Positions 1 to 7,990 of a DNA stretch of 64,000 nt are shown here, one piece after another (the stretch's first letter is position 1; the number at the start of each line of letters is the position of its first letter). Made by a program: the position numbers and the translations under genes. Under the pieces are notes generated by a model. The model saw nothing but the letters and a program-made list of their open reading frames with translations, searched no databases and had not been told where the DNA came from. This DNA comes from Actinomycetota bacterium (lineage in GTDB: Bacteria > Actinomycetota > Actinomycetes > Mycobacteriales > HKI-0501), in NCBI GenBank assembly GCA_030840805.1, contig JAVEDU010000104.1:1-64000 (forward strand). Reading direction: 5' to 3'.

Positions 1-539
1 AGCTGATCGACGCCGCGCGAAGCGCCATCGGCGACGGCACACCGCGGCTGCACTCGCTGCTCTCGGCCCGCGAGGCATTGGGGCACGCACGGAACGGCGA
101 CCGCCGCGCCGCGGTCCACGCACTGGCTGTGTCGGAACGGCTGCTCGACCATGAGTCGACCGACGGCGAGCCGGCCTGGTTGTGGTTCTGGGGTGACGCC
201 GACCTGGCCTGCCACCAGTCCCGCGTAGCGCTGTTCCTCGGTGATCTCGCGCCGGCGGAGGCTGCGGCGCGGACGGCGCTGAGCTACGCCGACGAAGCCA
301 CCTATCCGCGGAACCACACCCTCTACAGCGGTCGGCTGGGGAACGTGCTGGCGCGCGCGGGCCGGCTTGAGGAGTCGATCGCGATCATGACTCCGGTGGT
401 GAACCGGGTGCAGACATTCGGGTCCAGCCGCATCCGAAGCGATGTACGCGACACCATTCAGCTTCTCGACCACCACCAGGGGTACCGACCAGCTCGACAG
501 TTCACCGCGTGGTCCCGGAAGGTTCTCGCGGTCGCATGA
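1..539 (+). CDS. C-terminal part of a TPR-type regulatory protein (5' truncated by window)
   Basis: The reading frame is open from base 3 and runs to a TGA at 537-539, so the gene starts outside the window. The visible part is about 178 residues and is made of helical, TPR-like segments: a conserved-looking EPAWLWFW stretch, then an AEAAARTAL helix and a GRLEESIAIM helix. This pattern is typical of the C-terminal half of actinobacterial XRE-family regulators with TPR repeats, which often sit beside a GNAT gene. The N-terminal DNA-binding domain cannot be seen, so that assignment is inference. Its stop overlaps the ATG of the next gene (ATGA), so the two are probably translated together. Confidence 0.65.
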   Translation, partial: LIDAARSAIGDGTPRLHSLLSAREALGHARNGDRRAAVHALAVSERLLDHESTDGEPAWLWFWGDADLACHQSRVALFLGDLAPAEAAARTALSYADEATYPRNHTLYSGRLGNVLARAGRLEESIAIMTPVVNRVQTFGSSRIRSDVRDTIQLLDHHQGYRPARQFTAWSRKVLAVA

Positions 540-1102
540 CAACCAAGCCGGCCGAGCTGACCTTCACCGTCGCGGTATACGACGGCAGTGCCGCCCGTGA
601 CCAACTCGATGCGGTCAGGACGATGTACGCCGAGGTCTATGCGGAGCCGCCGTACTTCGAGGGCCCGGACGACGTCGACTGGTTCGCCAAGGACTGGCCG
701 CGCAGGGTGTCCCAGCCTGGGTTCCGCCTCGTCCTTGCCCGATCAGCCGCCGGCCCCGCGGGCTTCGCATTTGGTCACCAACTCAAAGAGGGCACGGCGT
801 GGTGGAACGGCGCACTGGAACCTCTACCGACCGAGGTGACGGAAGAACACCCCGGACGTACCTTCGCGGTCATCGAGCTGGCGGTGCGGAAGCCCTACAG
901 GCAACAGGGTCTCGCGCGTGCGCTCCACTTCGCACTGCTGCGAGATCGCCAAGAGGAACGCGCCACGCTTCTGGTTCGTCCGGAGGCACAACCCGCGCGG
1001 CAGATGTACACGTCGTTGGGGTACGAACCCGTCGGCCGCATCAAGCCATACGAGAACGCGCCTGTCTATCAGGCGATGATCAAGACTCTCGTTTCGGTAT
1101 AG
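536..1102 (+). CDS. GNAT-family N-acetyltransferase
   Basis: This is a 188-residue GNAT protein. Around residues 112-135 it has a beta strand followed by RQQGLA and an ALHFALL helix, the acetyl-CoA pyrophosphate-binding motif A. Near residue 160 there is ARQMYTSLGYEPVG, the usual motif B in which a Tyr follows the last helix. The ATG at 536 was chosen because it overlaps the upstream stop as ATGA; an in-frame start at 509 would lie inside the previous gene. Transfer of an acetyl group to an amine is expected, but nothing identifies the acceptor. It is probably co-transcribed with the TPR protein. Confidence 0.8.
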   Translation: MTTKPAELTFTVAVYDGSAARDQLDAVRTMYAEVYAEPPYFEGPDDVDWFAKDWPRRVSQPGFRLVLARSAAGPAGFAFGHQLKEGTAWWNGALEPLPTEVTEEHPGRTFAVIELAVRKPYRQQGLARALHFALLRDRQEERATLLVRPEAQPARQMYTSLGYEPVGRIKPYENAPVYQAMIKTLVSV

Positions 1103-1632
1103 CTGCCGATCTGACCTCTTGTGGATCAAGAGCGCCGGCTTCGCCGACGCAGGTCACGCGGGGAGCGCTGGCGTGCCGTCTTCGGCCCGACCCCATCGCA
1201 TCAGGGCAATCCGTCGAGGTCGTCTCAGCCGCGACAACCGCGTCAGTTGGAAGCGTCCGCCAACCGAGGTTCGGTCGAGCAACGCGCTGCCTCTGCAGCA
1301 CCGGCTGAAGCGGTCTGAGGAAGGAGGATGCCGCGTAGCTCGCTGGTGCTGCCGGTCGCCGGAGGCCGCACCGTCACCTTTGCCCACGGTCACGGGTGAC
1401 GGGCGCCGACAGTGGCTTGGTGTTCGCGGAGACCGTCACCGAGTCGCGCGGCGAGCCGTACACCAGCTCTTTGCTCTTCGGTCCGATTCTTTGCTCTTCG
1501 GTCCGACTGCCAGATGTGCCTGCCAGAATCGAACGGAGCCACCTCGGTCGAGGGGACCGGCTTCCGTCCGAAGGTGTGGCCAGGGACGCAGTGGTGGCGT
1601 GTGACCGCTGCGGAGCGAAGGGGAGTGATCCC
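1103..1632. other. Gene-poor spacer before the STAND gene
   Basis: This 530-base stretch has open frames on both strands but none with convincing protein character. A 23-codon ORF begins at ATG 1328 right after GGAAGGAGG; the Shine-Dalgarno is too close to the ATG to be convincing. A 20-bp tandem duplication lies at 1468-1506. The frame of the following gene stays open back to 1396, but the ribosome-binding site at 1618-1625 argues that this part is untranslated. Confidence 0.5.
1468..1506. repeat. Tandem duplication of a 20-bp unit
   Basis: The sequence TCTTTGCTCTTCGGTCCGA occurs twice, at 1468-1486 and 1488-1506, a period of 20 bp. It lies about 130 bp upstream of the GTG start at 1633. 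It may be a simple replication-slippage duplication, or a doubled regulatory site. Confidence 0.8.
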
Positions 1633-4389
1633 GTGCCGCCCATGTCTTGGCCCCGGTCGCGACGAGTCGTCGCCCCGATCGTCGCTGGAGGAGTGCTGGC
1701 GGGGGTCACTGCACTGTTGCGGCTTCCTGAGCTGCCGTCGTGGCTGGCCTGGTGCCCGCCGTGGTTGAGCACGGTCATCGCCGCGACCCTCGGCGCGGGT
1801 GGCGGCAGCGCCGTTGAGCGGTGGAATGCCCGACGCGAGAAGGAGGCGGACCGGGATCAGCGGGCGATCGATCAGCTCCGCGAGCATCTGGGTCGGCAGG
1901 AGGGTTTGCCCCGGATCGGCGAGCATGGCGCTCATCCGCTGAGGAATCTGCGGGTACATGAGGCCATCCCGCTCGATGCCCCGGAGGGGCCGGCGCCGGT
2001 ACCGACACCGGGTCGACGCCCCTGGTTGCGCGGCAGCGCGGCGCGACGAGACGCGGGGCTGGACCGGGATCTCCCGACGTTCGTCGAGCGGACACACCTG
2101 AAAGCCGGTGAGCGGGCCAGGGCATGGATGGGCACGGCGCGGGACAGCGGTGGATTCCTGGTGGTGGTGGGTAACTCCTCGGTCGGAAAGACCCGCCTGT
2201 TGTACGAGACCGCCCGTGAGGTGCTGCCCGACTACGCCGTCCTGGCTCCCGACCTGGGCGACGGCGGCCTGGTCAACCAGATCGCCGGCGCCCGTTTCCG
2301 GCTACCGCGGCTGATCGTCTGGCTGGACGGGTTGCAGCGGTTCGTGCCGGGCCCGTACTTCGTACCCGACGAGTCGGTCGGACACGTTCCGATCACCGCC
2401 GGTACCGTCCGCAAACTCCTGGACGCGAACGTGGTCATCCTCGGCACGCTGTGGCCAGAGCACCTCACCCAGCTCCGCAGCACCCGCCGCGACCCAGAAA
2501 CCGGCACCGAGCAGCCCCGGTACCCGGCTGCCGTGGACATCCTGTCGTCGGACGTGGAGTTCCTCCCATTGGAGACCTTTTCCGACACGGAGCGCACCGC
2601 CGCGGCCGCTCTGGCCGGCCGAGACCCCCGCCTGGCCCGGGCGGTCGCCGACCGGAACTACAACGTCACCGAGGTCTTGGCCGGGGCGCCGCAGATCATG
2701 CGCCGCTACCAGCAGGCCACCGACACCCAGAAGGCAATCGTCCACGCCGCCGTCGACGCGCGGCGCCTCGGCATCCGGGGCCCTCTCACAGCCGAACTGT
2801 TGTGCGCCGCAGCCCGCGGCTACCTGACCACCGTCCAACCCGAGGACACCTGGTTCGACCAGGCCCTCGCCGAACTCACCCACACCGGGCGCCGCGACGA
2901 CCGGGCCACCGCCCCACTGATCGAGATCGCCGACGCCGAACACAAAGCCGTAACCGGCTACACGGTCACCGACTACCTGCTGCAACACCTGAGCCGACAC
3001 CGCCGCAGCCACCTGCTCTCCGCCGTGACCTGGCAGGCCCTCACCGACCACACAGGAGACCCGGGCGACCTCCGGCGTCTGGCGGACAGCGCCGAACCGC
3101 GGCTGTTGTACCAACAAGCGGAAGCCCTCTACACAGCCGCAGCCGACGCCGGCGACACGGTGGCCGGCCTCCGGCTCGCCTACATGCTGGCCGCGCAGGG
3201 CCACACCGGCGAGGCCATCGAACTGCTCCGGACCTACGCCGACGCCGACGCCGGCGACCCGGACGCCGGCTACCGGCTCGCCGGCCTGCTGGCCACGCAT
3301 GGCCACACCGACGAAGTCATCGAGCTGTTCCGGACCCGCGCCGACGCCGGCGACGCGGAAGCCCGCGACTGGCTCGCCGACCTGCTCGCCGCGCAGGGCC
3401 ACACCGACGACGCGATCGAGCTGTTCCGGGCCCCCGCCGACGCCGGCGACCCGGACGCCGCCGTCCGGCTCGCCGAACTGCTGACCAAGGGGGGCCACAC
3501 CGACGACGCGATCGAGCTGTTCCGGACCCGCGCCGACGCCGGCCACAGGTTCGCCGCCGTCCGGCTCGCCGAACTGCTGGCCGCACATGGCCGCACCGAC
3601 GACGCCATCGAACTGCTCCGGGCCCCCGCCGACGCCGGCGTCGCGGGAGCCGGCCGCCGGCTCGCCGACCTGCTCGCCGCGCAGGGCCACACCGACGAAC
3701 TCCGGGCCCGCGCCGACGCCGGCGACCCGGACGCCGCCGCCTGGCTCGCCGAACTGCTGATCGAGGAGGGGCACACCGACGACGCGATCAAACTGCTCCG
3801 GACCCGCGCCGACGCCGGCGACCCGGACGCCGTCGACCGGCTCGCCACTCTGCTGACCGAGGGGGGCCACACCGACGACGCGATCGAACTGCTCCGGGCC
3901 CACGCCGACGCCGGCGACCCGGGAGCCGGCCGCCAGCTCGCCGACCTGCTGACCGAGCAGGGCCGCACCGACGACGCCATCGAACTGCTCCGGGCCCACG
4001 CCGACGCCGGCGACTGGTACGCCGCCGACCGGCTCGCCGCACTGCTGGCCGAGCAGGGCCGCACCGACGACGCCATCGAGCTGCTCCGGGCCCACGCCGA
4101 CGCCGGCGACTGGTACGCCGGCCAACGGCTCGCCGACCTGCTGGCCAAGCAGGGCCGCACCGACGAACTCCGGGCCCTCGCCGACGCCGGCGACTGGTAC
4201 GCCGGCCAACGGCTCGCCGCACTGCTGGCCAAGCAGGGCCGCACCGACGAACTACTCGAGGAAGTCCGTGCGGGAACCCCTGGTGCAAACATGGCGATCC
4301 TCGCCCTGTTAGGCGAGCAGAACGCCACCGAAAGGACAGAACTACTCGAGAAGATCGGTCTCGCCCCGGATGGTTCGCTCAGGATCTGA
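1633..4389 (+). CDS. STAND-like P-loop NTPase with C-terminal TPR/Sel1-like repeat array
   Basis: The 918-residue protein begins with a hydrophobic N-terminus (about residues 10-55, one or two membrane segments), then a charged linker. A P-loop domain follows, with Walker A GNSSVGKT at about 180-187 and Walker B LIVWLDGL at about 227-234. After a helical region come twelve repeats of about 33 residues with consensus ADAGD-x-x-A-x-x-RLA-x-LL-x-x-x-G-H/R-TDDAIELLR (about residues 500-876). The GTG at 1633 was chosen because AAGGGGAG lies seven bases upstream; ATG 1642 is the alternative. NTPase plus repeat sensor is the plan of STAND immune and signalling proteins. With TIR and SIR2 genes nearby, a defence or conflict role is an inference. 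No effector domain was recognised, so the output is unknown. Confidence 0.75.
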   Translation: MPPMSWPRSRRVVAPIVAGGVLAGVTALLRLPELPSWLAWCPPWLSTVIAATLGAGGGSAVERWNARREKEADRDQRAIDQLREHLGRQEGLPRIGEHGAHPLRNLRVHEAIPLDAPEGPAPVPTPGRRPWLRGSAARRDAGLDRDLPTFVERTHLKAGERARAWMGTARDSGGFLVVVGNSSVGKTRLLYETAREVLPDYAVLAPDLGDGGLVNQIAGARFRLPRLIVWLDGLQRFVPGPYFVPDESVGHVPITAGTVRKLLDANVVILGTLWPEHLTQLRSTRRDPETGTEQPRYPAAVDILSSDVEFLPLETFSDTERTAAAALAGRDPRLARAVADRNYNVTEVLAGAPQIMRRYQQATDTQKAIVHAAVDARRLGIRGPLTAELLCAAARGYLTTVQPEDTWFDQALAELTHTGRRDDRATAPLIEIADAEHKAVTGYTVTDYLLQHLSRHRRSHLLSAVTWQALTDHTGDPGDLRRLADSAEPRLLYQQAEALYTAAADAGDTVAGLRLAYMLAAQGHTGEAIELLRTYADADAGDPDAGYRLAGLLATHGHTDEVIELFRTRADAGDAEARDWLADLLAAQGHTDDAIELFRAPADAGDPDAAVRLAELLTKGGHTDDAIELFRTRADAGHRFAAVRLAELLAAHGRTDDAIELLRAPADAGVAGAGRRLADLLAAQGHTDELRARADAGDPDAAAWLAELLIEEGHTDDAIKLLRTRADAGDPDAVDRLATLLTEGGHTDDAIELLRAHADAGDPGAGRQLADLLTEQGRTDDAIELLRAHADAGDWYAADRLAALLAEQGRTDDAIELLRAHADAGDWYAGQRLADLLAKQGRTDELRALADAGDWYAGQRLAALLAKQGRTDELLEEVRAGTPGANMAILALLGEQNATERTELLEKIGLAPDGSLRI
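3137..4255 (+). repeat. Twelve in-frame 99-bp direct repeats inside the STAND gene
   Basis: Each unit encodes about 33 residues starting ADAGD and ending GHTDDAIELLR. Units 10 to 12 are almost the same at the DNA level, each with GACTGGTACGCC. Two units lack 12 bp (TDELRA instead of TDDAIELLRA). Copy number could therefore change by homologous recombination without breaking the frame. The long open frames on the other strands here are side effects of the repeat and the high GC. Confidence 0.9.
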
Positions 4390-4520
4390 CGGTTCCGCCC
4401 GCCGTTTCGGGTGACCCCCGCACCGCGCTATCGCCACCGGCGTTTCGCCCTAGCGGCAGCACTCGGGCACGTCCTCGGGATTCACCATCTACGGAGGGAC
4501 GCAGCAGAACGAGCGGACGG

Positions 4521-4685
4521 TCACCCCAGGGTGTACGTGACGTAGAGCCGGGACAGCGCGTCGCCGTACAGGACCGCGGGGGTGTCGACGACGAGGAACG
4601 GCCCGAACGGGGTCGCCGTGGGATGGAATGTGGGATGAACTGTGGCCCACCGGTGGCCGCGGAAGCAGCCGCAGAGCACCGGCAC
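4521..4685 (-). pseudogene. Short coding-like remnant (54 codons)
   Basis: Read on the minus strand from GTG 4685 to TGA 4521, this gives about 54 residues ending in FGPFLVVDTPAVLYGDALSRL and a short tail. Nearly every third codon position is G or C, as in real genes here. An in-frame TGA lies just upstream, with GAGGTGG three bases before the GTG. It may be the surviving C-terminus of a gene or a genuine small protein. No family was recognised. Confidence 0.35.
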
Positions 4686-4789
4686 GCCACCTCAGCAGCG
4701 CAGATGTCGGCGAGCCCGGCGGGACGGCCGGTCTCCGGAGGCGGGTGCGCAGGTTCAAGTGCTGCCGGCGCCAGTCGATAGAGGGCCGC

Positions 4790-5011
4790 TCACGAATCGG
4801 GGTAGCGCTCTTGCAGTGACTCAACATCGCCATACTCGAGGACACCATCCGCGACCGGCATGACGATTTGACCCATGTCCACATCACAATCGACATTCGG
4901 CGACCTGCTCACAGCTAAGCTCGACGCCGCGATGCTGGAGCCGCCGCTTCTATGCGCGGCACCAGCAGGTCCTCGAGTTGTGCAGTGACCGGCCACCGCC
5001 GCCGTGAACAT
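4790..5011 (-). pseudogene. Short ORF or remnant downstream of the TIR gene
   Basis: This 73-codon ORF starts at ATG 5011, four bases after the TIR gene stop codon. The first half looks random. The last 30 or so residues look coding: MGQIVMPVADGVLEYGDV, then ESLQERYPDS, with the same lower GC as the TIR gene. An internal ATG at 4876 would give 28 residues. It could be a small partner encoded with the TIR gene or the tail of a decayed one. The rest of 4390-5014 shows nothing else. Confidence 0.35.
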
Positions 5012-5014
5012 TAG

Positions 5015-5971
5015 TCATGTTGACTCGTCGGTCATGTCGGTGTTGCCATGCAATGCCACACGGTAGTGGAATTCAACAAGTGCCGTACCGGTCAAGTTGT
5101 CACGTCGCCGTACGAGATCGATCGTCACAGCAGCGAAGTTGCCCGAGGTGTTGCGGAGGACCACAGTATCTCCGACCAGCGCGGTCCTGTGGCGCGATGA
5201 GGAATCGTAGGCCCAGAGGTCGTGTATCTGATCCATTGACGTTTGCGGCGCTAGCGAGATCCAGTCGATATCGCTGGGGTCATTATAGACGTAAATAGAA
5301 CCATCTCCGGATTGACCGAAGGCGAGCGTGAACCTACGGTCACCCATGCCAATATTAAAGTGGCCATTATTGTTGAGGTAATCGAACGAGACTGAGCCTT
5401 CTGGTGACTGCGAAGCGTACCGAGTCGGATCAATAGAAAGCGCCCGTTCGACGTCGGCCCCGGCATGACGCAGAAAGGGGTTGGAGCCGAGACTGGGCCG
5501 CGGGAGTATGCGCTCACCATGAAGTTCATAAATTAACTCAGCGTACTTCTCTTCGAAGTACGCGTCGTTACTAAAGTCCACGTAGGCCAGCGCGCTAAGA
5601 AAGGTGGGGACCCTGGGACATGACGTGTTGTTCCTGATGAGCGGAATCACTCGACTGACGTCGAGGTCGGCTGCAATCTGAGCGGAGATAATCCGCTTCT
5701 CATAGCCAACTCCGCCAGCTGGAACGTTGGACTTCCGGATGTACTCGTCAGACGAGACGACGATTACTCGGTCCGTGTCCCTCAAGCCGGATTCCATGAA
5801 GGACAGTAGATCACTGCCCAGGTGAACGTCCCAGCGGTCGAGTACTACATGGACGCCGTTATTGATCAGTCGAGTTGCGAGCTGCAAGACCCACGCTTTA
5901 TGCTCTTCATCATCCCACGAATAAGAAATGAAGGCTTTCGGCGGAGACTGTTCAGCTGGCGTGTTGTCCAT
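5015..5971 (-). CDS. TIR/SEFIR-domain protein with beta-rich C-terminal domain
   Basis: The 318-residue protein opens with a TIR/SEFIR domain (about residues 12-115): KAFISYSWDDEEHKAWV, then VVLDRWDVHLGSDLLSFME, then VVSSDEYIRKSN and GGVGYEKR; a Glu in the last motif is a candidate catalytic residue. Bacterial TIR domains commonly cleave NAD or make cyclic ADP-ribose signals. The C-terminal part (about 190-305) is predicted beta strands, with FDYLNNNGHFNIGMG and GDTVVLRNTSGNFAAVTID, and may sense a ligand; I do not recognise its family. ATG 5971 was preferred over the upstream TTG 5992, which falls in the promoter. GC content is clearly lower than in neighbouring genes, suggesting recent transfer. 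It lies 159 bp downstream of the SIR2 gene on the same strand. Confidence 0.8.
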   Translation of the reverse strand: MDNTPAEQSPPKAFISYSWDDEEHKAWVLQLATRLINNGVHVVLDRWDVHLGSDLLSFMESGLRDTDRVIVVSSDEYIRKSNVPAGGVGYEKRIISAQIAADLDVSRVIPLIRNNTSCPRVPTFLSALAYVDFSNDAYFEEKYAELIYELHGERILPRPSLGSNPFLRHAGADVERALSIDPTRYASQSPEGSVSFDYLNNNGHFNIGMGDRRFTLAFGQSGDGSIYVYNDPSDIDWISLAPQTSMDQIHDLWAYDSSSRHRTALVGDTVVLRNTSGNFAAVTIDLVRRRDNLTGTALVEFHYRVALHGNTDMTDEST

Positions 5972-5980
5972 GGTGCACTT

Positions 5981-6017
5981 ATTGTATAACAAAGACTGTC
6001 CTGCCGGAGTCTCCGGC
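5981..6017 (-). promoter_or_regulatory. Promoter and operator-like palindrome of the TIR gene
   Basis: A TACAAT box on the minus strand (5986-5981) ends nine bases before the ATG at 5971, so the transcript should have little or no leader. About 16 bp further upstream, in place of a -35 box, is a perfect 7-bp inverted repeat, GCCGGAG-T-CTCCGGC (6003-6017). A repressor or activator bound there would overlap the polymerase site. This suggests the TIR gene has its own control, separate from the SIR2 gene. Confidence 0.45.
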
Positions 6018-6130
6018 TACGCAAGCGATGAAACCTTCGCGGCGGAGCGGTTCGCGGACTGCTCACTGCACGGACACAAAGGTCGAGGCATTAGTGACCA
6101 CAGCGAGCGGACGGATCTGGTGACGCTACG

Positions 6131-7879
6131 TTACGGCTGGTTGCCTCGCTCGGTCTCTAGAGCATCGCGGATGGCTGAAATTGCGGTTCGTGGATCGGTG
6201 TAGCCCAGATCGAGCGCCATCCGGTTGAGGAGGGCGGCAACGATTTCAGAAGCGTCAGCGTGGCTGAGTGGATCCCGGAGCGCAGCTGCCGCCTCAGCCC
6301 GGGTCTCTACCTGGCGGGTGGGTGTCCCGAGAGGGCTCAGATCCACTCGCTCTGGGAGGGAATTGGGACGGTTGAAGTTGCAGCCATCGGTGCGGTCCGC
6401 GTACAGGTGCATTTCCGTTCGCGTCACCGAGGCACCCTCGGGAAGCAACGGAGCAAGCGCGAGGGGCACGTCCACGGCGACGGTGACCAGCGTGTCGCGA
6501 ATGAGCCGCGCGAGGTCTGTTAGCGAAATCTTCTGTGACGTACTAATCGCTGTGTCTACTGTGACGAGTACATGGCCCCCGTGAGTCACTATCGGGAAGC
6601 GGACGGCGCAGAGTGCACTCAGTCCTACTGAGGCGTCACCGCCCAGTCTGTAGGACGCGGTAAAGGTCGTCTGGTGTCCGCCGGGTACCAGATGCCAGTC
6701 GTCCGGGATCCCGGCATTATCGTTTGGAAACGGCACCGCCCGCGACGAGGCAGCGGGCCACTCCCCTGCTGCGGTCTGGAGCCGACGCGTCAGAGGACTG
6801 TTCGAGAGTGCATCGACAAGCCGTTCTCGGTCCTCGGGTTCTATAGGCTCGGTCCCGGCCTCTGCCACTGGCGCCACAACTGCCGCGCCTCGGATCATGA
6901 GGAGCGGCAGCGTCTCCCACCCGACCGGCTTGGTCTCCGGCCGATAGGAGCAGTTAGTCTCCACCCGCACACGGCCACGGCGTGCGACCGCGTGATCGAG
7001 CCGTTCAAGTCGCACGGCGAGATCCTCAAAAAGATGGTCCGCACCGCGGACTGGGACAACAAGCGCGCTCCTTGCCGCGACGACAGTCTTCGCTGTTTCC
7101 GCGAGGGTTCCCTTTCGAGCAGCCCAAAAGGCAGGATACCGACGGGCCTTCGCGGCCATCACAGCTGCGGCGAGTGCTGGATCGTAGTCGCCTGACCACC
7201 CGACCACGATGAGGCCGTATTCCTCCAGAATGCGACCCAGAAGTGCCTTCCACTTCTTGGGATAACCTCCCAGTTCTTCCGGAGTGTTTCGCAGCCCCAA
7301 GGACAGATAGTCACCATGCAGCTTCAGCACGGTAGCGGGAGCGTGCACGAGCGGAATCATGCCGTCTACGTCGGTGGGACGTGAGAGAACCTGTGGTGGA
7401 GCACCCGCAGCGTCGAGCGCACGTTCGATGAGTCGATCAAAGTTGGTTGTCAGAACCACGCGGACTCGACCGGCCGCCACGAGCTGTGCGAGCAGGACGT
7501 GTGCCCGCGTCGGGCGTATAGGACCGCCCTCTTCGGCCGGGGGATCGAAGTAGCGCCGAAGGAGTGTTTGTCGCGCGGCGTCAGTGGGGGCGAGCGCAGG
7601 CACGAGCACGTCGTAGCGCGGCTCGGGGCCGCCTCGTTTCGCCCACCACTTCTCAGGAGCGTCGTACAGATCAGGCGAGTCGGCCCCATCGGCTGCCGCA
7701 ATCTGGCGGATCAGATCTTGAGTTACATGCCAGCCGGTCGGGATCCCGGCTGCGCTCGACATTCCGCTGCCCAGTAGGACGGCGTACACGCCTGGTGCGG
7801 AGTGTACGGCGGACGCCAGCGACACCCGGGCATCTGCTGCGGTTGACGGCCACCGCACTGGAGCTGGCTCGACGATCAC
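6131..7879 (-). CDS. SIR2-domain protein (putative NAD-consuming defence protein)
   Basis: The 582-residue protein has a SIR2-type Rossmann domain in its N-terminal half: GSGMSSAAG at 37-45, TTNFD at 144-148, KLHGDY at 186-191 and VVGWSGDYD at 225-233. The Asn of TNFD and the His of LHG match the catalytic pair of SIR2 NADases. The C-terminal half (about 300-582) is of unknown family, with a PETKPVGWETLPLLMIRGA segment and no clear SLOG motif. The start is GTG 7879, placed directly after an AGGGGG tract; a start a few codons later is possible. SIR2 domains in bacterial defence deplete NAD during infection. Position beside a TIR gene recalls Thoeris-type pairing, but the order and C-terminal domain do not establish that system. 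Confidence 0.75.
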   Translation of the reverse strand: MIVEPAPVRWPSTAADARVSLASAVHSAPGVYAVLLGSGMSSAAGIPTGWHVTQDLIRQIAAADGADSPDLYDAPEKWWAKRGGPEPRYDVLVPALAPTDAARQTLLRRYFDPPAEEGGPIRPTRAHVLLAQLVAAGRVRVVLTTNFDRLIERALDAAGAPPQVLSRPTDVDGMIPLVHAPATVLKLHGDYLSLGLRNTPEELGGYPKKWKALLGRILEEYGLIVVGWSGDYDPALAAAVMAAKARRYPAFWAARKGTLAETAKTVVAARSALVVPVRGADHLFEDLAVRLERLDHAVARRGRVRVETNCSYRPETKPVGWETLPLLMIRGAAVVAPVAEAGTEPIEPEDRERLVDALSNSPLTRRLQTAAGEWPAASSRAVPFPNDNAGIPDDWHLVPGGHQTTFTASYRLGGDASVGLSALCAVRFPIVTHGGHVLVTVDTAISTSQKISLTDLARLIRDTLVTVAVDVPLALAPLLPEGASVTRTEMHLYADRTDGCNFNRPNSLPERVDLSPLGTPTRQVETRAEAAAALRDPLSHADASEIVAALLNRMALDLGYTDPRTAISAIRDALETERGNQP

Positions 7880-7990
7880 CCCCCTGTTCTACGTGAGTGG
7901 AGGACACTGTGTGAATGTGACGCGCTGGGGCGGTCACGCTTTCTTCACGTCGCGGGTCGGGCTCACGCAGCGGAGCCCCGCTCCCGTCAG

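Noticed and set aside
1396-1632. N-terminal extension of the STAND protein
   Set aside because: It includes the 20-bp duplication and lacks protein character, while GTG 1633 has a strong Shine-Dalgarno.
2302-4209. 635-residue open frame on the minus strand
   Set aside because: It is antisense to the repeat array; its Gly/Val-rich repeats simply mirror the 99-bp units.
3137-4255. CRISPR array
   Set aside because: The 99-bp units are contiguous coding repeats with no spacers.
5015-7879. Naming the TIR/SIR2 pair as Thoeris
   Set aside because: The SIR2 protein shows no convincing SLOG domain and the TIR protein has an extra C-terminal domain; only the idea of pairing is kept.
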